Part shown: piece by piece, positions 1-8,060 of the stretch | Layout: each line of letters begins with the position of its first letter | How positions within the stretch are numbered: position 1 is the first letter of the stretch | DNA from: Anaerocolumna sedimenticola | GTDB taxonomy: Bacteria; Bacillota; Clostridia; Lachnospirales; Lachnospiraceae | DNA length: 64,000 nt | Assembly (NCBI RefSeq): GCF_009931695.1 | Contig: NZ_CP048000.1 | Location: 1,577,001-1,641,000, forward strand | Direction of reading: 5' to 3' | The notes under the pieces: model-generated | Database searches by the model: none | Seen by the model: the letters and a program-made list of their open reading frames with translations, nothing else | What the model was told of the DNA's origin: nothing | Translations under genes and position numbers: made by a program

Positions 1-5
1 TTTTA

Positions 6-218
6 TTGTTTGGAGGTTTATTATTGAATGGTAATACAAAGCTGATTTTTAAACAGGATAATATGGATATATTTGAATGTAAAAATGCTGAATTCCTCTT
101 TCATTTACAAGAAGCGCTGCTCCTGGTACTAATGGATAAAGAAATGATTGACCGGTATCAATCAGATGAATATCTTATAGAACAGCGAGAAAATCACAAA
201 AAGGTGGTGATTCCATGA
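6..218 (+). CDS. Small unrecognised protein, possibly cut by the window edge
   Basis: I do not recognise this 70-residue reading frame. It opens with a TTG at the first bases of the window, so the true start may lie upstream. Its stop overlaps the recombinase start by four bases, so the two are translationally coupled and presumably belong to the same integrated element. It has no membrane segment or obvious motif, and is mildly acidic with Gln and Glu clusters. Small frames in this position often accompany clostridial large serine recombinases, but nothing here shows a function. Confidence 0.45.
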   Translation: MFGGLLLNGNTKLIFKQDNMDIFECKNAEFLFHLQEALLLVLMDKEMIDRYQSDEYLIEQRENHKKVVIP

Positions 219-1864
219 AAGTTGCTGCCTATTGCAGGGTCTCTACGGAGACGGATGATCAATTAAATTCCCTGGAAAATCAAAAGATATTTTTCAATGA
301 TTATATTAACCGGAATCCCGGGTGGGAGCTTTCAAAAATCTATGTGGATGAAGGTATAACCGGAACCAGTATTAAGAAAAGATTTGCTTTTTTACATATG
401 TTAAGGGATGCGCAAAGCCATGAATTTGAGTTGGTTCTGACGAAAGAAATCAGCCGTTTTGCCCGGAATACCTTGGACAGTATATATTATACCCGGATGT
501 TAAAGAATTTGGGAATCGGTATTATTTTCCTAAACGATAATATTAATACACTGGATAAGGATGCGGAGCTGCGACTTACCATTTTAGCTTCCATAGCACA
601 GGAGGAAAGCCGCAAAACTTCTGACCGTGTAAAATGGGGACAAAAGCGCAGTATGGAGCGGGGTGTGGTATTCGGGACTAATATGCTTGGGTATGATTTA
701 AGAAATGGTAAGTTATATATCAATGAGGGAGAAGCAGAAACGGTACGATTAATTTTTAATAAATTTGTAAAAGAGAAAAAAGGTACCCATGTAATTGCCC
801 GGGAACTCTCGGAGGCTGGTATTCCAACGGCAAGCGGTAAAAATAAATGGTATGGGGCAGTAATCCTTAAAATCTTAAAAAATGAAAAATACTGCGGAGA
901 TTTGATTCAAAAGAAAACATACACGCCTGATTATTTAGATCATGAAAAAAAATATAATCACGGAGAAGAGGATTTAATAACAATTTATAATCATCATGAA
1001 CCTATAATTGAAAGAGAGCTGTTTTGTCAGGCGCAAGCAGAATTAAAACAAAGGCTTCTTCTGCCGGGAGAGAAAAAGAAATATACTAACAGATACTGTT
1101 TTTCAGGACTGATAAATTGCGGAATCTGCGGCCATTCTTATGTTTCACGGTCGAAAAAACTTAAAGACCAAGGAGTATACCGATATTGGCGGTGTTATGA
1201 AGCCGTACAGAGAGGAAAACAACATACTGATTCTAACGGAAATATAAAGGGATGTAATAACAGTACCATAACAGAGGAAGATTTAAAGTTTATTCTGAAG
1301 GATTTAATTCAAAAATTAAACATTGATAAAGAAGAGCTGCTTAGTAATGTATATAGGATTTTTAAAAAGACTGTTAATGAGGATTACAAAAGTACGGAGC
1401 CGAAACAGATACAGGAAAAACTTCAGAAAAATATATTAAAAAAGCAATATTTGATTGATTTATATCTTTCAAATGAAATAACAGAAACAGATTATAATGT
1501 ACTAAAACAAAAATATGAAACAACCATTAGTCAGTTAAGAAGGGAGTTAGAGAAACGTATTCAGAAAGATAAGGATACAAATCAGATTACGTCAGAGGTT
1601 AAAAAAAAGAAAGTTTTAGATGATATCAGGCAAATTCTATTTCCGGTTATAAACGGTTTAGAATGGAATGATATCTTTTATCATAATATCCTGGATAAAA
1701 TTAATATTTACCGCATAGAGGATACAGAAAATTCAGATGTCACATATGCTGAAGTATATTTAAAAGGAATACATAATAGCTTTACTTATCAGATAAATAA
1801 AAGTAATTCGTCATTTCAAAGCCGAGGCAGGTACAGAAGAACTGGCACATATGGAAATCGTTAG
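215..1864 (+). CDS. Large serine recombinase (site-specific integrase/excisionase)
   Basis: 549 residues. The N-terminal resolvase domain (about 1-145) has the catalytic serine at position 10 in YCRVST and the arginine-containing SRFARN segment near 80. A recombinase domain follows (about 165-275), then a zinc ribbon with Cys302, Cys305, Cys327 and Cys347, and a charged coiled-coil-rich C-terminus (about 375-455). It would join or excise element DNA at short attachment sites without host-encoded homology. The gene ends inside the cotJC-like coding sequence, about 40 bases past the junction, in a different frame, so its last dozen or so residues are encoded by host DNA. This is the expected place for the enzyme of an element inserted in cotJC. 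It resembles SpoIVCA-type recombinases in layout. Whether it acts in the mother cell is inference. Confidence 0.93.
   Translation: MKVAAYCRVSTETDDQLNSLENQKIFFNDYINRNPGWELSKIYVDEGITGTSIKKRFAFLHMLRDAQSHEFELVLTKEISRFARNTLDSIYYTRMLKNLGIGIIFLNDNINTLDKDAELRLTILASIAQEESRKTSDRVKWGQKRSMERGVVFGTNMLGYDLRNGKLYINEGEAETVRLIFNKFVKEKKGTHVIARELSEAGIPTASGKNKWYGAVILKILKNEKYCGDLIQKKTYTPDYLDHEKKYNHGEEDLITIYNHHEPIIERELFCQAQAELKQRLLLPGEKKKYTNRYCFSGLINCGICGHSYVSRSKKLKDQGVYRYWRCYEAVQRGKQHTDSNGNIKGCNNSTITEEDLKFILKDLIQKLNIDKEELLSNVYRIFKKTVNEDYKSTEPKQIQEKLQKNILKKQYLIDLYLSNEITETDYNVLKQKYETTISQLRRELEKRIQKDKDTNQITSEVKKKKVLDDIRQILFPVINGLEWNDIFYHNILDKINIYRIEDTENSDVTYAEVYLKGIHNSFTYQINKSNSSFQSRGRYRRTGTYGNR
1815..1850. other. 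Probable attachment-site junction (element end inside cotJC)
   Basis: Reading the catalase frame backwards from the Met at 1851 gives the conserved manganese-catalase stretch AEAGTEELAH from about 1821, and then similarity to the family stops. The recombinase frame crosses the same bases. The exchange core should lie at or just left of 1821-1835. The partner site is outside the window, so the exact core cannot be fixed. Confidence 0.6.
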
Positions 1865-2243
1865 TACCATAGTTCATCAATTAACAAGAAATTTAACGAT
1901 TGAAGAAATTAAAGCAGCCGGTTTTGAAACTTATTTTGTAGACCATACGGTAGGTTTATGGCCGCAGGCCGCAAGCGGTATGCCGTTTAGCTCAACTTTC
2001 TTCCAATCAAAAGGTGATCCAATAACGGATTTACATGAGGATATGGCAGCAGAACAAAAAGCCAGAACGACTTATGACAACATTCTTCGTTTGGTTAAAG
2101 ATCCGGATATTATTGACCCGATTCGTTTCTTAAGAGCAAGAGAAATCGCCCATTATCAGAGATTCGGCGAATCATTAAGAATCGTACAGGATCATTTGGA
2201 CTCCAGAAACTTCTATGCATTTAACCCATCATTTGATAAATAA
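1821..2243 (+). pseudogene. cotJC: 3' part of spore-coat manganese catalase gene (cotJC-like), interrupted
   Basis: The frame encodes about 140 residues that closely follow CotJC and manganese catalases. They include GTEELAHME, which carries one Glu and one His metal ligand, AAEQKAR with a ligand Glu, and REIAHYQRFGE with a ligand His, ending in YAFNPSFD. Family members are roughly 190-220 residues long. About the first 55-60 residues are missing, including the first ligand helix, and there is no ribosome-binding site or plausible start at the break. The missing 5' part should lie at the far end of the recombinase element, left of this window. If the element is excised the gene would be restored. 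As it stands, it is split. Confidence 0.85.
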
Positions 2244-2312
2244 CTTCTTAAAAACCTGATTCATTATACTGTATATAATCTATCATAAATAGGGTTTCTT
2301 TTTCTCAAATTA

Positions 2313-2343
2313 AAAATGGAGTGATTTTATATCGCTCCATTTT
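2313..2343 (+). terminator. Intrinsic terminator after cotJC part
   Basis: An A-rich left arm with AATGGAGYGAT pairs with ATCGCTCCATTTT across a short AT loop, and the right arm runs into T residues. It lies about 70 bases after the catalase stop codon. Confidence 0.7.
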
Positions 2344-2367
2344 CAAAAAAAATATTAATATTAGTGA

Positions 2368-2411
2368 AATAATGTAAGGGTTAAAGAGTATGCATAATCC
2401 TTACATTATTT
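2368..2411. repeat. Second hairpin, terminator-like
   Basis: AATAATGTAAGG at 2368-2379 pairs with its complement at about 2399-2410, followed by TTTATT. It could be a back-up terminator for cotJC. The rest of 2412-2525 is AT-rich with no gene seen. It contains TAGGCAATTGCGAAACT (about 2457), which recurs with one change near 18385. Confidence 0.5.
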
Positions 2412-2525
2412 TTATTATTAGGGAAATTATATAAAAGGAATTATTAAAAGTGATTTAGGCAATTGCGAAACTTTATTTATATACCAAATAATGCAATTTC
2501 GAATCTTGAAAAGTAAATTATTGTA

Positions 2526-2592
2526 AAGGAATCCGTAATGTCAACCATGATTAATTATAAGGTTGACATTACGGATTCCTTATGTTATTTTA
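2526..2592 (+). promoter_or_regulatory. BirA-type operator overlapping the birA promoter
   Basis: A perfect 21-bp inverted repeat (2526-2546 and 2561-2581, 14-base loop) has the inner half-sites TGTCAACC and GGTTGACA spaced by 14 bases. This matches the known biotin-repressor operator layout of Firmicutes. A -35 hexamer TTGACA (2563-2568) sits inside the right arm, 17 bases before a weak -10 TATTTT (2586-2591). Biotinyl-AMP-bound BirA should therefore block its own promoter and probably the bio genes downstream. Confidence 0.8.
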
Positions 2593-2613
2593 TATACTAA
2601 GGAGGTGCTTTTC

Positions 2614-3594
2614 ATGAGTGCAAAACAGCATGTGCTATCCGTATTGGAGAAAAATAAAGGAAAAAGTGTATCCGGTGCTAAACTGGCACAAGAACTTTTC
2701 ATCAGCAGAAATGCAGTTTGGAAAGCCATAAAAAGCCTTCAGCTGGAGGGATATGATATTACAGCAGTTCCCAATAAAGGTTATTGTTTATCGGAAGATA
2801 ATGATATTCTGTCTGTTGAAAGCATTATACCTTATCTGTCTGACCATATAAGACCTGTTAATCTGGAGGTGCGCAAATCAGTTACTTCTACCAACACAAT
2901 TTTAAAAGAGCTGGCAAGCGAGGGTGAAGCAGAGGGAAAAGTGCTGATAGCGGAAGAACAGACCGGAGGGAGAGGGCGTTTAGGCCGGAATTTTTATTCT
3001 CCTGCCAGGACCGGTTTATATATGAGTATACTTTTACGGCCGAAAGTAAAGGTAGAAGATTCCCTGTATATTACCACCTCCGCTGCGGTTTCGGTAGCGA
3101 AAGCCATAGAGAAAGTCACAGGCTGCGAAGCTAAAATTAAGTGGGTGAATGATATTTTCTGCGACGGTAAAAAGGTTTGTGGTATTCTTACGGAGGCCGG
3201 AGTAGATTTTGAGGGAGGCGGACTGGAATATTGTATTGTGGGAATGGGGATTAATGTAGCCAGACCTCAGGGAGATTTTCCGGATGAAATAAAAGAAATT
3301 GCCGGAGGAATTTTTGAACCCAATAGGTATTCATCCAATCTTCGAAGTAAATTGGCAGCGGAAATTCTCAATTACTTTTGGGGATATTATTCGGAATTTT
3401 CAAAGAAAGCGTTTATAGACGAATACCGCAGACGTTCCTTTTTAATTGGGAAAGAGGTGAACATTATATCGGGAGATCAATTACAGAATGCAAAAGCATT
3501 GGATATCGATGAGAATGCCCGGTTAGTGGTTCAATTGCCGGATGGAGAAATAAAAACATTATCCTCCGGTGAAGTAAGCATCAGGCCTAAGTAA
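2614..3594 (+). CDS. birA: Bifunctional biotin-protein ligase / biotin operon repressor
   Basis: 326 residues. It makes biotinyl-5'-AMP and transfers biotin to carboxylase carrier proteins, and it binds operator DNA. The N-terminal winged helix spans about 1-60. The catalytic domain has the GRGRLGR adenylate loop (119-125), KWVNDI (176-181) and the conserved lysine in GKKVCGIL. A C-terminal SH3-like domain ends the protein. The start at 2614 has AAGGAGG nine bases upstream; an upstream in-frame TTG lies inside the operator and was rejected. The operator just upstream implies autoregulation. bioB and bioY follow on the same strand. Confidence 0.95.
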   Translation: MSAKQHVLSVLEKNKGKSVSGAKLAQELFISRNAVWKAIKSLQLEGYDITAVPNKGYCLSEDNDILSVESIIPYLSDHIRPVNLEVRKSVTSTNTILKELASEGEAEGKVLIAEEQTGGRGRLGRNFYSPARTGLYMSILLRPKVKVEDSLYITTSAAVSVAKAIEKVTGCEAKIKWVNDIFCDGKKVCGILTEAGVDFEGGGLEYCIVGMGINVARPQGDFPDEIKEIAGGIFEPNRYSSNLRSKLAAEILNYFWGYYSEFSKKAFIDEYRRRSFLIGKEVNIISGDQLQNAKALDIDENARLVVQLPDGEIKTLSSGEVSIRPK

Positions 3595-3686
3595 TATATT
3601 GGTGTATACATTCGTATTTATTGAAAACAATACATTGGCTGATTGACACCGCCAAAACAATAGTTTACAAGAAAAAGGAGAAAAAT

Positions 3687-4643
3687 ATGAAAGCACTGGC
3701 AGAAAAAATCATAAATGGCTGCCGTTTAAAAAGGGAGGACGATTTAAACTGCTTTTTAACGGCTGATTTAGAGGAATTATGTGATGGAGCCAATAGAATC
3801 CGGGAATTTTTTCGGGGTAATAAAATAAATTTATGCGCAATCATAAACGGAAGAAGCGGTAAGTGCAGTGAGAATTGCAAGTTCTGTGCCCAGTCCGGAC
3901 ACCACAACACCGGGATTGCAGAATATGGTTTTTTAGACGGAGATGTCATCGTAGAGGACTGCAAAAAGCATGAGGCGGAAGGTGTACATCGGTATTCTAT
4001 TGTGACTGCGGGACGCGCACTTAAAGGAGAAGATTTTACTAAGGCACTATTAGCATACCGGAAAATGAAAGAGGAATGCAGGATAGATTTATGTGCTTCT
4101 CATGGGCTGTTAACGGAAGAAGATTATATAGCCCTAAAAGAAGCCGGTGTTATGCGGTATCATGAGAATATTGAAACCTCAAAAAGAAATTTTCCAAATA
4201 TCTGTACAACCCATACGTATGAAGATAAAATACGCTGCATTCATTCAGCAAAAAAGGCAGGACTGGAAGTCTGTTCCGGCGGTATTATCGGGATGGGCGA
4301 GACCTGGGAGGACCGGATTGATATGGCAGTCAGTTTAGCTGAATTAGAAGTGGATTCCATACCAATTAATGCCTTAACGCCCATAAAAGGAACACCTTTG
4401 GAGGATGTTCCCATTATATCCCAGGAGGATTTGCTAAGAACGATCGCAATTTTCCGTTATATTAACCCTAAAGCAGATATAAGACTGGCAGCCGGACGGG
4501 ATATTATGGATCATTCCGGAGAAAAAGCATTCCTTTCCGGAACTAATGCAACCATAACCGGAAATATGCTCACCACTTCCGGGAATAATATAAAAGAAGA
4601 CATTACAATGCTTGAAAAACTGGGATTTGACTTATCAAAGTAG
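3687..4643 (+). CDS. bioB: Biotin synthase (radical SAM)
   Basis: 318 residues. It inserts sulphur into dethiobiotin, the last step of biotin synthesis. The radical SAM cluster motif Cys60-x3-Cys64-x2-Cys67 is present in GKCSENCKFCAQS, and the family blocks YSIVTAGR, YHENIETS and AAGRD follow. The start at 3687 has AAAAAGGAG at good spacing; an in-frame extension to 3621 has no ribosome-binding site. It lies 92 bases after birA and 240 bases before bioY. bioA, bioD and bioF are not in the window, so the cell may depend on imported dethiobiotin or hold those genes elsewhere. Confidence 0.96.
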   Translation: MKALAEKIINGCRLKREDDLNCFLTADLEELCDGANRIREFFRGNKINLCAIINGRSGKCSENCKFCAQSGHHNTGIAEYGFLDGDVIVEDCKKHEAEGVHRYSIVTAGRALKGEDFTKALLAYRKMKEECRIDLCASHGLLTEEDYIALKEAGVMRYHENIETSKRNFPNICTTHTYEDKIRCIHSAKKAGLEVCSGGIIGMGETWEDRIDMAVSLAELEVDSIPINALTPIKGTPLEDVPIISQEDLLRTIAIFRYINPKADIRLAAGRDIMDHSGEKAFLSGTNATITGNMLTTSGNNIKEDITMLEKLGFDLSK

Positions 4644-4843
4644 AGTTTATGCATAAAGCATGGGCGTTAGTGTAAATGCGGTTGAAAGAAAAAAACGAAT
4701 GTCACACAAGTTTTAACTTGCTGATTTTTTAGATATAGGCAGTATCCTGCATGGATAAGGCGGATACATAATTTTAAGAGTGGAAGAAAAATAAAAAAGA
4801 AGGATGCCACACAGGGATTCTTTCACTCTTTTATTTGTGGCAG

Positions 4844-4865
4844 TATCGCAGGCCGGCCTGCGATA
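4844..4865. repeat. Perfect 22-bp palindrome before bioY
   Basis: TATCGCAGGCC followed by its exact reverse complement, with no loop, lies 18 bases before the chosen bioY start. It has no T tract and does not resemble a BirA box. It may be an operator or a hairpin over the ribosome-binding region. The rest of 4644-4843 shows no gene. Confidence 0.6.
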
Positions 4866-4882
4866 TGCAATGGTGTAAAAAT

Positions 4883-5431
4883 ATGAATAACAAAAGAATG
4901 AATACCAAAGAATTAACTTTAATTGGGCTGATGACGGCAATTACCTGTATATTGGGTCCTCTTTCCGTGCCTTTACCAATTAGTTTGGTTCCAATATCCT
5001 TTACCAATTTAGCAATCTATTTTACTGTATTCTTATTAGGGTGGAAGAGAGGGACAATCAGTTATCTTATCTATCTTTTTATCGGATTTGTCGGTGTTCC
5101 TGTATTTTCCGGTTTTAGCGGCGGACCCGGAAAGCTGTTAGGACCTACAGGAGGGTATCTGATTGGATTTTTATTCTTAGCAATTATAAGCGGATTATTT
5201 ATAGATTATTTCAAAGGTAAAATCTATATGTACACCCTTGGTATGGTTTTAGGATTAGCTGTTACTTATTTACTTGGAACAGCATGGCTGGCATTACAGA
5301 TGGACCTGTCTTTTTACGAAGGACTTATGATGGGGGTTATACCATTTATACCCGGAGATATTGTTAAAATAATAGCAGCACTAATTCTAGGACCAATACT
5401 CCGGAAAAATATAGCTAATATAGTGGGATAA
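4883..5431 (+). CDS. bioY: Biotin transporter substrate-binding component BioY
   Basis: 182 residues with about six hydrophobic segments. This is the S component of an ECF-type vitamin transporter. The conserved region GGPGKLLGPTGGYLIGF sits at about 75-95, and the C-terminal FIPGDIVKIIAA is typical of BioY. The start is uncertain: 4883 (GGTG upstream) and 4898 are both possible, and neither has a strong Shine-Dalgarno sequence. It should work alone or with the EcfA-EcfA'-EcfT module encoded at 53.3-55.8 kb. Its place after birA-bioB fits biotin salvage. Confidence 0.93.
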   Translation: MNNKRMNTKELTLIGLMTAITCILGPLSVPLPISLVPISFTNLAIYFTVFLLGWKRGTISYLIYLFIGFVGVPVFSGFSGGPGKLLGPTGGYLIGFLFLAIISGLFIDYFKGKIYMYTLGMVLGLAVTYLLGTAWLALQMDLSFYEGLMMGVIPFIPGDIVKIIAALILGPILRKNIANIVG

Positions 5432-5472
5432 AAACAGAACAAAAAAGCAGGATCACAGAATTAATAATTAAT

Positions 5473-5562
5473 TAAGGGGTTGTTGCAAATTCTTAGAGTA
5501 AACCTTACGCAAGATTTCAGGTGCGAGTTAGGTATATGAAAGATTTTGCAGCATCCCCTTTA
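5473..5562. repeat. Long imperfect hairpin after bioY
   Basis: AAGGGGTTGTTGCAAA at the left pairs (with G-U pairs) with TTTTGCAGCATCCCCTTT at the right across about 55 bases. It could end bioY transcription, but the long loop and short T run also fit a small mobile hairpin element. Confidence 0.5.
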
Positions 5563-5584
5563 ATATTGCTGAAAGTAAATTAGT

Positions 5585-5875
5585 GTGTTCATCCTAGGTA
5601 AGAAATCCAGCACTCTTATAGATGGAGAAAATATACTGGTTTTATCTTATGGTTCATCAACTGCTTTTAATTGCCAGCAGCAGGCAGCGAAATCTCCTGA
5701 GATTTTCTCGGGAAGAATACCGTTATTCATTATTCGTCTCCGCCAAGAACAACATCGGAATCATTGATACGAGCGGATTAGGATTATACAGTCAATAGAA
5801 AGGTGAATATTAAGGAAAACCGCTGTCTTATGCATATAAAAAATTGTTAGGAGCAGCTGCCGAAAAAGGGTTTTT
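5585..5875 (+). pseudogene. Decayed coding remnant, unrecognised
   Basis: Short protein-like pieces occur in several frames: LIDGENILVLSYGSS in one, EEYRYSLFVSAKNNIGIIDTSG in another, KLLGAAAEKG further on. This is the pattern of a gene broken by frameshifts. No piece has a good ribosome-binding site. I cannot name the parent family. The surrounding stretch 5432-5910 holds nothing else I can support. Confidence 0.3.
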
Positions 5876-5910
5876 ATTCAAAAAAAAGTGCGTATAAGCA
5901 CAACAATCTA

Positions 5911-5939
5911 TTGACAATGTGCGCGAATGCATATATAAT
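5911..5939 (+). promoter_or_regulatory. Strong sigma-A promoter for the chemoreceptor gene
   Basis: Consensus TTGACA (5911-5916), a 17-base spacer and consensus TATAAT (5934-5939). Both hexamers match perfectly. The start point near 5946 would give a leader of about 155 bases before the gene at 6102. Confidence 0.8.
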
Positions 5940-6101
5940 GGTATACATATACAAAAACTAACAAATAATGATATAATTTAATAAATTATGTCAAATAAAA
6001 ATTAATTACGAACGTCTACTTGTTAACAGTTTCATTATTATATGGGCTGCTCCAATAATTTAACATAAGTTAATAGGTAGCTAAGAGATGGAGGATAAGT
6101 A

Positions 6102-7253
6102 ATGATTCATTTATCAGGAATAGATGAATGCAAAGTTATGATTGAAACACTTGCTGATTTGGTTCATGGCGGAATTTTATTCTGTGTAATTGAAGGGGAT
6201 ACCGTTGTATGGAGGAAAAAATCAAGCTCTTTTGATTTGGATATTTTGAACGTTGGTTTTCGTTTGGATGAGACTACTACCACCATGAAAGCAATCCGGG
6301 ATAAAAAAGTCATGATTCAGAATGTATCCAGAAGTGTATATGGTAAAAGATTAAAGATATCTTCCTTACCTATAATTAAGGAGGATGGAGAACCTTTTGG
6401 TGCCTTAACCATTGTAGTACCTCTCTTACACCCGGTTGGTGCTTCTTTTTATGATTTTGCTCCGATTTTAGCTGAAATGTTTAACGAAGGTGCATTTCTT
6501 TATATGACCGATTTAAATAAAGTTGCTTATAGACAGGATTCTGTAAAATTCCAGGTCCCGATGTTTGAAATAGGATATGAACTAAAGGAAACAGATGTTG
6601 CTTATCAAGTTATCAGAGAAAAAAAGCCAAAAAGTGTCGAACTGGATGCTTCTAAATTTGGCGTTCCCGTATTTGTTGCCAATTTTCCGCTTTTTGATGA
6701 AGAAAATGCAAATGATATCGTTGCAACTTTAGGAATCATTATGCCAAAGCAAAATGCAGTGGTATTACGTGAAATGTCAGGCAATCTTGAAAACAGTCTG
6801 TCAGGTATTTCCTCAGCCTTGCAGCAATTAGCTGCGTCAGCGACGGAGATTCATACCAATGAACAGGTTTTAAATGATACAATTACAGAAATAACAGGGA
6901 TTTCAGAGGAGATTAAGTCAGTATCTGCTTTTATTAAACAAATAGCGGAGCAGACCAAGATGCTGGGTCTAAACGCCTCAATTGAAGCTGCAAGGGCAGG
7001 AGAAGCCGGTCGTGGTTTTGCCGTAGTTGCCGATGAAATCAAAAAATTGTCTGATCAATCAAAAAGTACAGTACCCAAAATTAATAAATTGACAGATGAC
7101 ATTAAAAGTAAAGTGGAAGATGCCAGCTTAAAAAGTAAAAATTCCTTAAATGCCAGTCAGGAACAAGCTGCTGCAACAGAAGAAATTACTTCAAGTATAG
7201 AGGAGATAACTACAATGTCAATGGAACTTGGTAAGATGGCATTGGAAGTTTAA
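6102..7253 (+). CDS. Soluble methyl-accepting chemotaxis-type signalling protein
   Basis: 383 residues without a transmembrane segment. The C-terminal half (about 225-383) is an MCP signalling domain with the hairpin-tip sequence [19 protein letters not shown], which binds CheA and CheW. The N-terminal half seems to contain two copies of one sensor unit (about 22-108 and 125-218). Each has a hydrophobic strand, an I/YELxET-like segment followed by a RxKK turn, and an ending like GALTIVVP or ATLGIIMP. The absence of membrane helices means it senses a cytoplasmic signal. It has a consensus promoter and an ATGGAGGA ribosome-binding site. No che genes are nearby. Confidence 0.9.
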   Translation: MIHLSGIDECKVMIETLADLVHGGILFCVIEGDTVVWRKKSSSFDLDILNVGFRLDETTTTMKAIRDKKVMIQNVSRSVYGKRLKISSLPIIKEDGEPFGALTIVVPLLHPVGASFYDFAPILAEMFNEGAFLYMTDLNKVAYRQDSVKFQVPMFEIGYELKETDVAYQVIREKKPKSVELDASKFGVPVFVANFPLFDEENANDIVATLGIIMPKQNAVVLREMSGNLENSLSGISSALQQLAASATEIHTNEQVLNDTITEITGISEEIKSVSAFIKQIAEQTKMLGLNASIEAARAGEAGRGFAVVADEIKKLSDQSKSTVPKINKLTDDIKSKVEDASLKSKNSLNASQEQAAATEEITSSIEEITTMSMELGKMALEV

Positions 7254-7282
7254 ACGGTTATTTTAAAGCAGAGTGTAACAGT

Positions 7283-7660
7283 TTAAGATGATTCCTTATT
7301 TTTCTGATAAATTATAAATTTAGCGAACCGAATCACTTCGTTTCTTTCATTGTCGTTTAATTGTTGATAGAGGCTTAAGAATTCGGCCAGTAAGTCATCA
7401 CAGGGTATAGAATCAGCAGCAGTATTCTCGTTAGGCTTATTATGGAAGGGGGATTCCGGGAACTCTCCCGTAAGTAACCATTCCACACTGGTATCCAGGT
7501 TTTTGGCAATAAAATAAAGTACATCTGCCTGAGGAATAGCATTTTTATTTTCGATCCTTCCAATATTTGTATGATGAATACCTGATAAATTACCTAATTC
7601 TGCCTGGGTTAACCCTTTTTTTAGTCGTAAATCTTTTAATCTGCCGCCTAAATTAGTCAT
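7283..7660 (-). CDS. XRE-family helix-turn-helix regulator
   Basis: 125 residues. A Cro/CI-type DNA-binding domain spans about 5-65 (LKDLRLKKGLTQAELGNLSGIH, with RIENKNAIPQADVL after it). The C-terminal 40 residues are helical and may dimerise. It is transcribed towards the chemoreceptor gene, with which it converges, and the two stops are 29 bases apart. A GGGGG-type ribosome-binding site precedes the ATG. Its targets are unknown. The structured region upstream (7660-8060) could hold them. Confidence 0.88.
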   Translation of the reverse strand: MTNLGGRLKDLRLKKGLTQAELGNLSGIHHTNIGRIENKNAIPQADVLYFIAKNLDTSVEWLLTGEFPESPFHNKPNENTAADSIPCDDLLAEFLSLYQQLNDNERNEVIRFAKFIIYQKNKESS

Positions 7661-7837
7661 AGTAATACCCCCCTGTATTATAGTAGCAAGTGAGAAAACG
7701 GTTAACTTGAGAAAAGAATCTCAAAGTGAAAAGATATATAGATTTTAACAAATTTTAGTGAATTTTTCTATAGTTTATTATAAATTTATAGTAAATACAT
7801 AGGAATTAAACAATAGCGTTCTCGTAAGAACCCTCCG

Positions 7838-7985
7838 CGTTCTGAGATAAAACAGAGTCTGGTAACCCAGACTCTGTTTTATCTTAGAACGTGCAGTCAC
7901 TTTAGTGACAGGTTTCAAAAGGTAACTATCCTTTTGCGGTGTTCATAAATATCCTGCCTGGAGGGCTTTCATGCAATAGGATGAT
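7838..7985. ncRNA. Array of stable hairpins, possible small RNA
   Basis: The first hairpin is a 25-bp stem (7838-7862 with 7867-7891, one G-U pair, four-base loop). It is followed by GTCACTTTAGTGAC, by AAAAGG/CCTTTT around 7917-7935, and by ATCCT/AGGAT around 7951-7982. None has a T tract until the terminator at 8000. No open frame is present in 7661-8060. I could not match it to a known RNA family such as 6S RNA, so this is only a structural call. Confidence 0.35.
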
Positions 7986-7999
7986 TTTCTATTGTATAG

Positions 8000-8034
8000 A
8001 AAAGGCTAAGATCACTCATCTTAGCCTTTTTAAA
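8000..8034. terminator. Bidirectional terminator between hairpin array and plsC
   Basis: AAAAGGCTAAG (8000-8010) pairs with CTTAGCCTTTT (8020-8030), with T residues on one side and A residues on the other. It can end plsC transcription from the right and any transcript of the hairpin array from the left. Confidence 0.8.
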
Positions 8035-8060
8035 AATATTATGTTATTTATAATTCCGGT

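Noticed and set aside
2563..2613. Longer birA starting at a TTG inside the operator
   Set aside because: There is no ribosome-binding site, the segment is the promoter itself, and the downstream ATG has AAGGAGG.
3665..3964. Minus-strand frame opposite bioB
   Set aside because: It is antisense to a strongly conserved gene, has no ribosome-binding site and its sequence is low-complexity.
7838..7985. 6S RNA or SRP RNA
   Set aside because: I could not find the central-bubble layout of 6S RNA or the conserved SRP Alu/S-domain loops; kept only as a structural candidate.
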